Positions 50,101 through 62,357 are shown, counted from the first letter of the stretch. The stretch: 64,000 bases of DNA from Mytilus trossulus (GCF_036588685.1 NC_086384.1:10306195-10370194), one strand, 5' to 3'. The notes: generated by a model from the sequence alone, not told the origin. Numbers and translations: made by a program.

Positions 50101-52754
50101 TGATTAAAAATCTCACTGTGCATACACTGTAGAGATTTTAATGTGTAAAAGTAAGATGGAAAGAAAGCTTGGCTTTCAACTAGGATAATATCTGACTGTT
50201 GTGAAATGGCAGACAATTCTCCAATATCCTCGGTAAATTTGATTTCGAAAATCCCCTTTTGTAGATCAGCAGGATTACGCTCTGCTACAGTTGCATATTG
50301 AAGAATCTTAAATTTTTTGTTAGTTAAACAAACGAGGGAGCCAAATGTTAGTAGCTTTCTGGTGTTCCAGTTAATTCGGCTATAGGGGGTGATATCAAAT
50401 CTTATTTTCCAGGTAATACCATTCTGTTCATTGCAACATCGGGCTAGGAAGGATATATCTTTATAGACACGGATGTCATCATGTCTCCATCTTTTCTCAA
50501 GGCAATCTGGATCCTCATTTATACTTTCTTTCAAAGACACCAACCCTCTACACAAAGGTCTTATAAAGTCTTGACGATGGACCATAAATAGTCTTCGTAA
50601 ATAGCTTTCCTCTGTGTCATAGTCAGAATCAATGTTTACATTCTCACATGTCTCTATTTCCGTATGATCTGGCAATATAGCTAATGTTGACAGTTTGTTT
50701 TCGGTTTTAGAATTTTTTTCTTGATGATTCCATTTATATCTTATTTCTAGTATTAAGGATTCTAGGACTCCTTTTTGATTCTCGTCGTCGACTTTTTCGT
50801 GAACACATCTTTCTAAAGAATCTAATGGTTGCATTAAATCGCGAGGACCAGCATTGACATGATAAACAAGCCCTTTCATCAAAATAAGTAAATTTTGTAG
50901 CATGTCAATGTGTTCCTTATCAAACTTTAAACGAAACTCGCAAATAATGTATTTTATATCCTTTCGTTCAAAAAACTTTCTTTCTTTTAACGGATTAAGA
51001 GCTTTTTGTACCAATGAATGATGCTTAGACTCACAAACCTGACACATAACTTGCAAAAATAACGCCATTTGGTCAATCATTTCGTGTTTAAATAGAAATG
51101 TGTCTAGTTCTCTACTACAAGTACTCAAATAGGCCGCTAAACTATCGTTATCCATCTTTGATAATTGTGTAATGTCTATCTTTTGATCAGATGCTTCAAA
51201 TCCGTTCTGAGATTTTTTTGTGAATGTTTTATTTCCGTTATAGTTTTGCCTTCTCTTTTGGTCTCTTGATTTGTTATTTGAACGAGATTGATATCGGTCA
51301 CTGCAATTTTTCTTTTGATTTACATTGAACGAAGGTCTGCTTGAGTCATGCGTTTTGCCATACGTTTCTTCATTTTGAACTGTTACAGTGCAAGATTTTT
51401 CATGAATCAACGAAGACTGTCCATGTCTAATGGTTTTATGTCTGATGTCTTTATGATGGATTTTTTGTGTATTTGTATCATGCTCAATGTTGATGTCAAA
51501 ATTTGATTGAGATAAACCAAAATCCGAATTTGTGCATGGAGACCTTTGATTTCTTGTATTTTCGGGAACTACATGTGGACTAGGAGTTTTTCTATCTTGC
51601 TGTTCTGATGTATTCGTTGGAAAATATTGTCCTCTGTATTCAGTATTGTGTGTTGATTTAGTACGTGATCCTTTATTTATTGAGTTTTGCAGTGAACGTT
51701 GTTTGTCAGGATAAATATCTTGCCTTTCCTGATCACTACGATTTCTGTCCTTTGCGGAGGATGATCTTTCTCGTCTTCTAGGCGAATGTAAAGGTTCTCG
51801 ACTTCTGTTGTTCTTTGAATGTGACCTTTCAGGGGAATGAAATAAATGAAAATTCGTTTTTTTGCATGAAGACCTTTGTTGTCGTGTACTTCTATGAACT
51901 ACACGTAAACTAGAAGTTTGTCTTCTTTGATGTTCTGGTGTATTGCTTCGTGAAGATTGTCCTCTATATTCAGTTCTTCGTGGCGATTTTGTTCGTGATC
52001 GTTTAAATCTTGTTTGTTGCAGTGAGCTTTGAAAGGAAGTATCTTGCCTTTCCCCAACGTCAACACTACGATTTCTGTTATTTGAAAAGAATGATCTTTC
52101 TCGTCGTCTAGGGGAAAGAAGAGGTTCTTGCCTTTTGTTCTCAGAACGAGACCTTTCATGTGTTCTATTTCTAGGAAACGTTCGTTTGTCTCTGGTTCCT
52201 TCATTGTGATTATGTGCATTATGATGATACGTTTTACTTCTTTCTCCGTTTCTTTCAATGTTTGATGTTTTAATTTTCTTTTGCCTATTCGTGTAGGTGC
52301 TATGTGATTGGCTTGTGCTCTTTCGTTTTCTTGACTCAATGTTCTTTTCTTGTGACGAAAGGTGTTCTTTTGGTACATGATGTATTTTGTCGGTATCAAT
52401 TCGGTGATTTTTCTGTGTTGTGTTAGGTACAACGCTAGACTCCTGTCTAGTTTGAGAGTGATCATTATCCTGAAAGTCATTTGAATTTTCCTGAATATCG
52501 GTTTTCGATTGATTGGTAGTAATTTGCACTACTCGTTGACTTCTTTTGCCTAAACGATCAAATACGGATGGTTTTTTTGTATCTTTTATTTGGTTCTTTA
52601 TTTCTACTGTATCTTCCTCATGGTTATGTTCAATTATGGCTTCAAAGTCAACTTCTCCGTAATCAATGATTGGTCTTACTGGGGTACTTGGGTTTAGATT
52701 CGTCGATTTAGAGGTATCACTCGAGTGTCGATAGGTCGGTTTGTGTCTTTCCAT
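44119..52754 (-). CDS. ZNFX1: ZNFX1-like NFX1-type zinc finger helicase
   Basis: Two coding exons are inferred: 46094-52754 and 44119-44255 (minus), with a gtaagt donor after 46094, a ttcag acceptor before 44255 and a phase-1 junction. The product is 2265 residues; human ZNFX1 is about 1918. I chose ATG 52754; a ttacattcag acceptor sits 15 bases upstream, so the 5' leader is spliced. Order: basic RS-like N-terminus (to ~530); helical region (~530-730); SF1 UPF1-like helicase with GPPGTGKT (971-978), EEAAQ (1351-1355), GDHQQLRP (~1375), QHRMRP (~1414), DNYQGEENE (~1550) and VALSRAK (~1583); NFX1-type CGHxC fingers (~1660-1940); helical tail; and a terminal RZ finger (GHWYKC, ECGMPM, KCPQCG). 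ZNFX1 is known as an antiviral RNA sensor in vertebrates and a small-RNA granule factor in C. elegans; the mussel role is inferred. Confidence 0.93.
45480..46075 (+). repeat. Decayed long dispersed repeat in the ZNFX1-like intron
   Basis: It shares gatggtatgatactaaac-type words, gaggtctggagctggcaag and the final 'ccatttcca'-like end with 37205-37830. A G-run lies at about 45760-45771. It occupies the intron directly after the large exon; the rest of the intron (44256-45479) is AT-rich. Confidence 0.5.
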
Positions 52755-52768
52755 TTCTTGGATCAAAA

Positions 52769-52900
52769 CTGAATGTAAAAAGATATAAATAAATTGACTA
52801 AAAGCAATACGTACATCTGAAAATATCTTCTTTCTTTATAATAACAAGTAAATGTTTATGCCAATTCATAATTATATTTTAACTTACTTTTCCCGGAAAG
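52769..52900 (-). promoter_or_regulatory. Splice signals and STAT-like site upstream of the ZNFX1-like ORF
   Basis: On the minus strand an acceptor (ttacattcag) ends at 52769. A gtaagt donor at 52887-52882 would define a 119-bp 5' intron. Just upstream of that donor, at about 52890-52898, is TTCCCGGAA, the STAT-type TTCN3GAA palindrome. The motifs are seen; their use is inferred. The competing 5' exon near 55257 is listed separately. Confidence 0.35.
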
Positions 52901-53434
52901 TGCATTGTAACATCTAACCGAACAAATATCTCGAATAAAGTTTGATACGTGTTTTAGAGTATTTTTAAAAATATTTAAAAACAAATATAAAGTATTTACG
53001 TTTCACAAGAAGGAAGCAGGATCTTCTACATATAGGTTTCAATTGAGGATCATTCAGGTATGACACATAAAACAACAATAACACACGTAATAACGATTTT
53101 TATTGACAAACAATACTTATCGTTTACCTGTTGATATTAATTTCACTTTGAAAATTCATAATTTTAAAAAATCTTCCAGAATTAAAGAATTACCATAAAT
53201 CTATATCTCAAGCAGTACACACCCAACAGAAAACAGATTTAATGACAAGACTTCATTTACTTTGTACAATGCCATCATATAGCTATTGAAAGATTGTAGG
53301 AGCATATAATGGTACAGGAACACAGTTATCGTCTATATATAGCTATTTAATACCTACATGTATTCTATGGTCGGGTCGTCGTCTCTTTGACACATTCCCC
53401 ATTTCCATTCTCAAGTTTCTTTCAAATCATTAAA

Positions 53435-53760
53435 GACAGTGTGTCACTTGACACTTGCTTTTTTGTTAACCTTTCCAGATATATTTTTCTTCGTGTTTTA
53501 TGCCTCAATCAGCAAGTAAGTGGATGAAAAAAAACACATTTAAAAAAAAAAAAAAGTAGTGATTTGGGCCAACTAAAAAAGGTAAAAAAAAAATATTGCG
53601 GAAGCTGTTAAAAGAATTCAAGACACCTCAACATAAAATTGTCATTATTTTGAGTTGAAGTGTATGAAATCTTTTATATAATTTGTCCCAAAAGTAGTAC
53701 ACTAAAAATAGTATTAAGAAAGCGCAGGTGGTATTTTTTTCTATTTCTATCCATTGGGTC
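53435..53760. repeat. Relative of the element at 36525-36985
   Basis: It shares 'ttaatgcctca'-like, 'tagtgatttgg', 'acataaaattgtc' and 'tttgtcccaaaagtagtaca' blocks with the 36.5 kb element. A short 'taaccccgccgc' family end precedes it at 53360-53415. From 53761 to 54970 the DNA is AT-rich with no gene. Confidence 0.55.
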
Positions 53761-54974
53761 AAAGATATGCTCTATAACTGTGTTTTCAAGACATCAATTT
53801 TTTATGCAAATGTATATAATTATAACAAAATCAATATAGTCAAATCGATTAAAACAACATTAAAAATTATACTTATGGAAATGAATAAATAAAACTTCAG
53901 AACAAAATTATCTAAAGGTTCATAGATATTTTAAAGTTAACCCACAAAGTCACAATTATGATATGCAATTCCATTTGCAATAAGTTGTTTACAGCTAAAT
54001 CCGAACTTCCTATTGCATTTTTGTGTATCTATGCAAGATTCTAGTTAAAATTTTTAAGTATTTTTTGTAATAAAATAACCGGCTTAATACATTGTTTATC
54101 TTCATTGAAATCCCAAAACGCGGCATTTTTGCGCTGTTTCGTGGCAGTCAGTTTAAAAACGTGGAAGAAGGCATTTTAAACTAGATTGTAAGGAAGTTTA
54201 GTGTAAAGAGTAGACACAGTTAAATAATAAAACAAGTAATCATATAAAGGACATATATCTTTTATTTTGGATTCTCAGTGCTGTCAAACTTTGCATATAT
54301 TTTTATTTTATTTCGAGCGTCATAGGTGAGTTTTGTGTAGGTGTTCGTCTGCTGTAAACTTTTTTAAGTTAGTGAATATGAGATGAGTTTATTTATAGAA
54401 ATTAGATGGTGGTTTTCTGAAAATATGCAAAATCGAAAATAGATTTACAAGAAATGTATTTGTAACTTATTATATTTTTGTAAATAAGTCATACAAGTAC
54501 TTTGTATGTTTAAAGCTCAATAGACCATACTACAATTTGTGTTGTAAACTTAAACATACCTATACTTTGTTCTGGATTAAGTGACAGGTAGAATTAGAAA
54601 TGCATAGTTCAGAGAGTGTGTTTTTCCAATAAAATGAAAGTCGATATGATCAAAATATTAACATAAAACTGTTTTAAACATTTTGGTTTTTAATAATTAC
54701 AAAATAAGATAACATTTGGTTCCTGTTCATAATACCGCCTTCTCCCCCCCCCCCCCCAATTCAGATTCAGATTTACCAGACATTATTAATAATTTCATTT
54801 TTTTCATATAAATTTGACAACCTGTCCATACTATTAAATTGACATAATAAGGAACGTGTGTGTATTACCATTTCATGTTTATTATGTTTAGACAAAGCAT
54901 AATTGCTTCCTTATGGCTGTTAACTTCAACTCCTGCTTTGATTAAGTTGACATGTAAAGATAATTAAAGTCAGA

Positions 54975-55141
54975 CAGGGTGGATCCAGCCATTTTCAAAA
55001 AGAAAGTTTCCAATTTAGGATGGATTGGGTCGTGGTAGGGAAGGGGTGGGGTTCTAACCACATGCGCTCAATTAAATGTATCATCGTCCAAAAAAGGAGA
55101 TTCAAACTCTCTCCCCCTCCCCCATCCCGGATCCGCAACTG
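54975..55141. mobile_element. hAT-like MITE, relative of 21970-22139
   Basis: The ends CAGGGTGGATCCAG and CCGGATCCGCAACTG are imperfect inverted repeats. The interior shares 'ccagccatttt', 'ttaaatgNat' and C-run features with the 21.97 kb element. Confidence 0.6.
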
Positions 55142-55256
55142 TTAGAAATGCGGTATCTATTACTTGTGGCACACACAGTTCTTTATCGAATATCATGTGT
55201 TTGGTCAATTGTTACTAAACGATTGAAAGATTTAAAAAAAAATAAAACATACTTAC

Positions 55257-55409
55257 CAAGTTGACCTGCATATATCTATCAACGGAAAACCAAGCGGTAC
55301 TTCCTTCTGTAGTCATATTCTTGTATCCATGATAATATATTTCACATTGAAAACTACAATTATTCAACAATATAATAAATATCCGAGTTAAATATCATGC
55401 TTATATAAG
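55257..55409 (-). promoter_or_regulatory. Possible promoter and 5' untranslated exon of the ZNFX1-like gene
   Basis: On the minus strand a palindromic cttatataag TATA box lies at 55409-55400. About 145 bases downstream is an excellent donor, caacttg|gtaagtatg, at 55257. This would make a first exon of about 115 bases (roughly 55372-55257) splicing to the acceptor at 52769. This is inference only; no transcript evidence is available. Confidence 0.3.
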
Positions 55410-55628
55410 AGACACCCTTGTTCTTGTCATTCGTGACAACAATACAATAGATAAAAGGTGTCTAAAGTACAAATATATTATGCTTCAAAATCGAAAGTAG
55501 ATTTTTTGAAAACGATATCCCATTTAGGCACATGATATGTTATCTTTAATTAATTGATTATTTTGTAAATAGTAACTGTATACAATCGATGTAATGTATA
55601 CCTACACGTATCTCCAGAAAACTTTTCG

Positions 55629-56246
55629 TTAAGGTAGCTCGTGGGTAAAAAAATTTCCGCAAAAATTTAAACCTTTATTTTTCATGAAAATTTTTATATA
55701 TTACACCATTAGTTATTATTTTATTATATGGTACAAAAATCAACTCAAAAAATCAATTCATTTTGGCCCCAGATGACTTTTAAAATGTTTATATCATTGA
55801 AAAAGCTCCAAATTATCTCCCTTTGGTGCAAAAATGCCATTGTTTGGCATTAAATTTGAAATATCTTTTTTAACTCATCGGTGACCTATATTTTTTATTA
55901 TTGTTTCTCAAATCAGCTGTACATAATCTAAATAATTGTAAAATTTAAGCGATTTCTGTAATTAGGTTATTTTTTTATTTCGATATTAGTTATCTCTATT
56001 TCTCCTATTAGTTCAACAGAAAAAAAGGACATTAACAAAAATGTTTGCTTCTTCTGGAGTCAGATTGTGAGCTTAAATGAACGGTGATTCCATTTTTTTA
56101 TTTCATTTTTCTTTTTTAAGTATATCAAGGATTTGTATAGTTACAAATCCTTGAGTATATGATAAATTTCATTTATTAAAAAATATAGCGAAATCCTATA
56201 TTAGAAAAAAAAAATGATTTATACCCAGAAGCCCCCTTATAGTTAA
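55629..56246. mobile_element. Possible TTAA-flanked MITE
   Basis: TTAA followed by ggtagctcgtgggta lies at the left, and tacccagaagccccc...TTAA at the right. The 15-base ends match imperfectly as inverted repeats. The interior is AT-rich and non-coding. This is weaker than the element at 61758-62357. An (aaatc)n microsatellite follows at 56254-56273. From 56274 to 57524 no gene was seen. Confidence 0.3.
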
Positions 56247-57524
56247 ATATTTTAAATCAAATCAAATCAAATAAAATCTTTTTATTGGTGTAAAATCCAA
56301 ATATTGGATTGTTACCAAGACAAACATGACAATCATTACAAACATATAATATTTAAATTTAAACAACATGTATACATTGTATTTTAAATGATACATGCGT
56401 AAAAGCAGATGTTGTTTACATACCATATGAAAATAAACAGCATTCTACAAAGGGCAAAAAAGTGATGAAAATCACATAGTAATTACGCGTTCATCTCTGA
56501 TTTTATCTATAACTTTGGTATCTTTTTTTCAGAGAAAATTAAGGAATTTCGCTTGTCATGTTTTGCGATTTTTGTCAGATTTTCGGAATCCTCTAGTGTT
56601 ATCTACATGTATTTGAATGCCTTAAACAATTTGCCCATTAATCCCAAATTTTATTTTTATAAATCATTTACATGTATAATGGTCAGCCATCTGTAAAATC
56701 AAATTTAATTATTTTGACACTTTTTGAGAACTTAAACTTATCAATGATAAAGCTATGAAAAGTCAAGAGGGACTATTGTCCCGCCAAAATTTCTATGAAT
56801 CGCACTGACATTTGTTAAAAGTCGAAACATTTGACATTGATAATGAGCAAAGGGTAAAAATATGATTGTCAAATATAAACCAGGCTTTTCATAAACCCTG
56901 TCTCTGTGAATACAAGTTCTTTTTTATGGTTTGTTTCTGTAAAATAGGTCAGACATAATCTATAGTATAAATTAAATGATTGACAGCTTTTAAAATATCT
57001 ATAATACAAGACACCGCCATCACGTCACCGGTTTACCCAATGAGATGAATGCTCAAGGTCCGAAGTAAATTGCCTTTCATTTGACTTTAATACAATGGTG
57101 AATTGACATACATGCAGATTTTTAAAAAGCGGATGTGGATCGAAGAATTGGAAAGGGGAGGAGGACAAACAATGCAAACATAAAATGTTTTATGAACAAC
57201 AAAAACACTAATAAATCGATATTTTCTACCTTATTTTTGAGGGTTACTTTGTTTATGGTTCTCATTTAAAATATATCAAATTTATTCAAGACAATACTTG
57301 TATTATATTAATTTGATTCCCAGTTGCCTATGGGCAGCGGATATACTTTTAAAAATGGGATGAAATATTAGTCATGAAATAACATATAAATTAATATTGA
57401 ACCATGCAGATACCTTAACTACGTATTAAGATTCTAGATGGGTTCGAATTAAGTTATCAAAGTATTGTACAATTAAAAAAATAGGCACTTTTTAAGCAAA
57501 TTATTTCATTAATTTACACATCAT

Positions 57525-57650
57525 AGATACCAGGATTAAATTTTGTTTTAACGCCAGACGCTCGTTTCGTCTTCGAAAGACTCGTCAGTGGCGCTCGAAT
57601 CAAAACAGGTTCAAAATGCCAAATAAAGTACGTAATTGAAGAGCATGAAA
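57525..57650 (+). repeat. 'gccagacgcgcgtttcgtc' family fragment
   Basis: It contains accaggattaaatttt, cgccagacgctcgtttcgtc and gactcgtcagtggcgctcg, a decayed copy of the 27991 repeat. Confidence 0.65.
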
Positions 57651-57934
57651 GGAAGAAAAAAAAGAAATTCGTACTAAAAAATCTATTATTTATATAGATT
57701 GTATTGACTGCGAAAAGTTTCAAATAATATTGATCAAAAAATTGTATCTTGTTTTCAAGAAAGTAACATAACTTATTCATTTGACATTTAGTCAATTATT
57801 TATATAAAAACAAGTTGTTGTTGTATTTGATTGATTTCGATTGTATACTTAGTCATTATGCTTTTTTTCTAAATATAAATAAGGCAGTGACTGTTTATAT
57901 GATCTCTTAAACACAAAATAAAATGATAAAAAAA

Positions 57935-58137
57935 GCGTGGCTAATTCGTCTGTCTCTTAACATAAAATTAGTGGTTTATTTGTCGTACTGTAAGTATAAA
58001 GTGTCTCTAAAACAAAGTAAGTGACTTACTCGTCGGTCTCTCAACATGAAAAGCTAGTGGCTTATTCGTCAGCCTCCTAAATATTAACAGTTAGTGACTT
58101 ATTTATCGGTCTCTATCGGTTTATTTGTCGTACTGTA
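57935..58137. repeat. Degenerate minisatellite 'gtggcttattcgtcggtctc', left block
   Basis: Units of roughly 37-40 bases with the core (a)gtggcttattcgtcNgtctc repeat several times. A stretch of about 105 bases (about 58006-58110) recurs with few changes at about 61595-61700, on the other side of the 3.1 kb element. Confidence 0.6.
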
Positions 58138-61100
58138 CACGGTGGGTATGGTTGTCCTGCGAGAGAACGTACTGTGCTGGTGATTTGGTCCTGACGGGTG
58201 CTGGTGGGTCCTGATTCTGTGCTGGTGGGTTTGTTTACATTGTATCAGAACGGCAATAAAATGACTGTTTTGTTGCTTAATTTTTCTCTGATGTGTCATA
58301 AGTACCATGCAAAGTATATTACAACAATATTATATTGCAAAAGTCGTGCAAGTTCGTTAAACGGAATTGTCCTGACGCTGTGCTGGTGATAAGAAAAACT
58401 GTCCTGGTTCTGTGCTCCTATGTCCTGGTTCTGTGCTTTTATATTTTAGTTAATAAAAGTGGCATATATTCAAGATCATTGATGCTGTACTGTTATTGAC
58501 TTATAAGCTGATGTCTGCTTTCTTGAAATTGACAGTTTTGTGAATCTGTTTACTGTTATAATGAGAGAAAAAATACCCCTATTTTTTTTTTTTTTTAAAC
58601 TAACTGTAATCTTATTTATTGGCCTGTTAATGGAACCCTTCTTGCCCCCTTTTAAGATAAGAAAATATGTTTACGATTTTCGGGATTACGATCCTTTTGC
58701 AAGATCACCAAAATATGTTGTAATTTATACCATACTTATATAAAGTAGATGATATGGTATGTTTGTTGTCAATGGACAAATTTCCATAAGAAACCAAAGG
58801 AAGTATGTGTTAACAACCATACGCCATCGTACGACCTTCAACAATAACCCATAAAATAAAAATCTAAAAGGTTTTGCATAAAAATGGAGAGCAAAAATAT
58901 AGAACAAAGGACTTTCTGAGCGTTTGAATCATGTCTTTAGCAGCTTAAAACACATTTGTTTGTGAACAATTGAGTGCTGACTATAAGAATTACAATAGTA
59001 TTGCGGGTTTGTTTGTTTGGTGTTTTTGTTGGGGGGGGGGGGGGGGGGGATGGGGATAAGTTAGAGCGAGGTTACAGTGAAAGCTTGGAATAGTTTCCCG
59101 TAAGATTTAAAAGTTGTATTGTAAAAGAAAAATGTATCTTATAGCTATTAAGAATCACTTGCTGTAAGATTTTTCCAACAATTTTTTTTTGTCTAAACGG
59201 TTATCAGGTATTATTTTTTTTTCGAAAGTTCGAGAGAACACTAAAAAAAATTCACTATTTAATGAAAGGGCAGGCTAGAATATGTCAGAGAATGAAGACG
59301 AGATAACCTAGAGAACACTAATAAAATTAAGATTTCTTAGCTTTTTTCATTTCAAAATAAATATTTTTGATAAAGAATTACGGGGGAGGAGGTGAACAAT
59401 GTGTCCTTCTTTTCTATATATAAATATTTTTCATGAATAAAAATAAAATGTGCCTTGATTATAATTGAAAATGAGTAAATGGAAAAAAATACCCAACTAA
59501 AATACACTTTTATTTTAATATTGATAATATCACTAAGCTTTTAAGTTTTGTGTGTCAAACACACCATCTCTGTAGTAATGACTCCTTACTAAGATATTTC
59601 ACTGCATTCATTTTTTTTTCTGCATTTTTTTATATTGTGAATTCATAGAATTATTATATTAAAATGTAGCCTTAATTTATATTTAATAAAAACTGAATCT
59701 AAAGCCAGATCTATCAAACATTTTTGTTTCCATCTATCCGTGTTCAGGACTTTAACGATCAACAATAACACGCCTGGAAAGTAAAATGCGTACTCGGCTG
59801 TCTGTAATCGGCCATTTTTAGACACCCCAGGCTCCTAAAAAACAAGCCGGGGTGGGGTTCAAAGATGCAAATTAAGTACTTATATCCATATTTTATCTTT
59901 TCGTGTACGGTTTATGACCCCTCCTGTGGCCTGTCAATTCCGAAATGTGCAAACTGTAATAGTATCAAAACAGCACAGACAATGAATAATAAAGATTTAT
60001 TTTGTACATATATCAAGGGGAAACGTCTTGCAAAGCATTATTATTTATAGTTCATTATTGAATTTAGTAGAAAAAGAGAATTTAGTGAAAATAATCACTA
60101 TTTTTGTAGAAAATTCACAGACCTTTGTACAGAGATTTTTGTTATGTTTAGCATAGGATAAACACAATGGTTCATTACCGAGTAAAAAAAATCAAAATGT
60201 CTATCTACCTTGCACATTTCAGAAAATTCAACCACACCAGATCAGATAACGAAACTGGTTCCAGCAACATTTATAAGCAATTTAAGATTGTGACACTCAC
60301 AGTTTCCATTCAAATATTCTCGTTACAACGAATCATTTTAAATACAAAAATACGCATTGCATGCAGCCTTTTGTTTATCTATTAATATATGTATACGGAT
60401 AAAGTTATGAAAGGCAGCAGGGTCATCAGGGTGAGGAGTCCATGTCATCTGATATAAATGCTAAGCATAGATCTAGAAAGCGACATATAATCATGACATT
60501 AAAAAAAGTATCTTCTTTTCGACTTTTTTCAAACAAATTGACACATAAAATGAATTATATAGTATTGTGGAATTTTTAACTTATTTAAGATACTATATAT
60601 TGTTATCTGATATTGGACGAAAGATGTTGCCCTTTTATGTTATTATGTAATACAAGTTCAGATCATTTGAAAACACATATTAAACAGCCAAATGGATGCA
60701 CAAGAGCTAAAATAGAAGTCATATATCCTGTTGGCAACAGCTATCTGGCTAATTTTATTGATTTTGTAACATTTGTTTTAAATATGACCAACTTCTTATC
60801 CAAAATCACCAGCACCGTATCAGGACCCACCAGCACAATGACAGGACCCACCAGCACAGTATCAGGACATGCATAAATTGAGTAAATGCTAAATTTTAAT
60901 AAATTGCAATGTTTTTTTACAAAATTGTTTTGTCGTGTGGATTGCGGTATAGAAAGCGCACTCTATGAGCATTTTTGTTTTATTTTTTCAGTTCGAGATT
61001 TTCAGAAAATGAGCATTTTTGTGTTACGCTTACTGAAACAGTTTAGAGGGTAATTTTTTTAATGGTTTATAAATGAACCCATAAGAAACGAAATTGAAAA

Positions 61101-61252
61101 ATCTCAACTGTTTTCTTCCATTTTTTATGAGTGAAAACGTCAAAAATCATCATTTTCGTCTTTGTTTACATTTTTTCATTGATCACCAGCACCCGTCAGG
61201 ACCGAATCACCAGCACAGTACGTTCTCTCGCAGGACAACCATACCCACCGTG
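58138..61252. mobile_element. 3.1 kb element with 69-bp terminal inverted repeats
   Basis: The first 69 bases (58138-58206, beginning CACGGTGGGTATGGTTGTCC) match the reverse complement of the last 69 (ending at 61252) with a single mismatch. Subterminal copies of gtcctg...tgtgctggtg occur near 58205-58225, 58370-58440 and, inverted, 60815-60875. The 3 kb interior has no recognisable transposase. It contains a 19-base G-run (59031-59049) and a fragment of the gatgtgg family (about 58757-58860). No convincing target duplication was found. It is probably a non-autonomous DNA transposon of unassigned superfamily. Confidence 0.8.
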
Positions 61253-61270
61253 CTTTAAGTATATATAAAC

Positions 61271-61590
61271 TCATCATAGATGCCAGGACTAAATTTAGTA
61301 TTTGCGCCAGACGCGCGTTACGTCTACAGAAGACTCATCAGTGACGCTCGAATTCAAAAAAGTTAAAAATGCCAAATGAAGTACGAAGTTGAAGAGCGTT
61401 GAGATCCAAAATTCCTAAAAGTATTGCCAAATACAGCTAAGGTAATCTATGCCTGAGGTAGAAAAGCCTTTGTTTTTCAAAAAAAATCAAAATTTTGTTA
61501 ACAGTTAATTAATATATATAATTATATAACAATATCAATGATAATTCATGTCAGCACAAGAAGTGCTGACTACTGGGCTTGTGAGTTAGT
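61271..61590 (+). repeat. 'gccagacgcgcgtttcgtc' repeat next to the 3.1 kb element
   Basis: It runs from tcatagatgccaggact through 'gacgctcgaattcaaaa' to 'gaagtgctgactactgggct', the same order as 27991-28340. Confidence 0.7.
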
Positions 61591-61757
61591 GATTCTAAAA
61601 CAAAGTAAGTGACTTATCCGTCGGTCTCTCAACATGAAAAGCTAGTGGCTTATTCGTCAGCCTCCTAAATATTAACAGTTAGTACTTATTCATCGGTCTC
61701 AAAACACAAACTGTTAGTGGCTTATTAGTAAGTTTCTAAACAAATAAATATGGCTTA
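61591..61757. repeat. Degenerate minisatellite 'gtggcttattcgtcggtctc', right block
   Basis: This continues the array seen at 57935-58137, including the near-identical stretch at about 61595-61700. The last units end at the TTAA of the next element. Confidence 0.6.
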
Positions 61758-62357
61758 TTAAGGTGGTATGGGAGTCTAAAATAAAAATGATAGAATTTTT
61801 TCATATTTTGTCAAAATGTAGTATCTATTGATACATGTTCAAAAATATTATAAAAATGATAGGTCACCGCGCATTTTCTCAAGCTACAGGTTGTGACAAA
61901 ATGACAAATTTTGTATGGACTATACAGGAAAAAACAACATTTTGTGAATAGAAACTAAACAAAATGATAGAATTGTAAAATAAATAAGGAAAAGATTGCT
62001 TTCAGACAATGCTTTGAGAATATCAAAAGAAAAGATAGGGTCACCGTACGTTTTTTCCGACTAAAAGACAAAATAGGAAAATTTCATGTAGAGTCCTTCA
62101 GAAAATGCACTGTTTTAGAGTTAACTCCCCTTAAATTACCAATTTGAAAATATTCAAAAATAACCAAAAATAATCTACACTTGTAAAAATATTAATATTT
62201 CTAAGTTATATTCTTATAAATTGGTTCTTTTAAATGAAAATTCACATTAAATATCTGCATTCCTGCATAAAATTTTGCTAGCTTGATAGAAAATATGGAC
62301 CTTAGATTCTCTGTTTTTTACAATCCAAGATGGCGAAAGACACCCATACCACCTTAA
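61758..62357. mobile_element. TTAA-flanked MITE (piggyBac-like ends)
   Basis: TTAA at 61758-61761 and 62354-62357 flank the inverted ends GGTGGTATGGGAGTCT and AGACACCCATACCACC (one mismatch). The interior of about 560 bases is AT-rich and non-coding. The TTAA target duplication is characteristic of piggyBac-type transposition; the assignment is inferred. Confidence 0.75.

Noticed and set aside
51899-52480. 193-codon minus-strand frame overlapping the ZNFX1-like N-terminus
   Set aside because: It is a shifted frame of the same AT-poor, Arg/Ser-rich coding stretch. There is no independent evidence for it.
52755-52766. TTG at 52766 as the start of the ZNFX1-like protein
   Set aside because: This is a eukaryotic gene. 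The ATG at 52754 lies four codons downstream and shortly after a plausible 3' splice site.
59031-59049. 19-base G-run as a functional quadruplex
   Set aside because: Homopolymer G and C runs recur in several repeats here (22101, 45760, 54745), and their length is prone to sequencing error.
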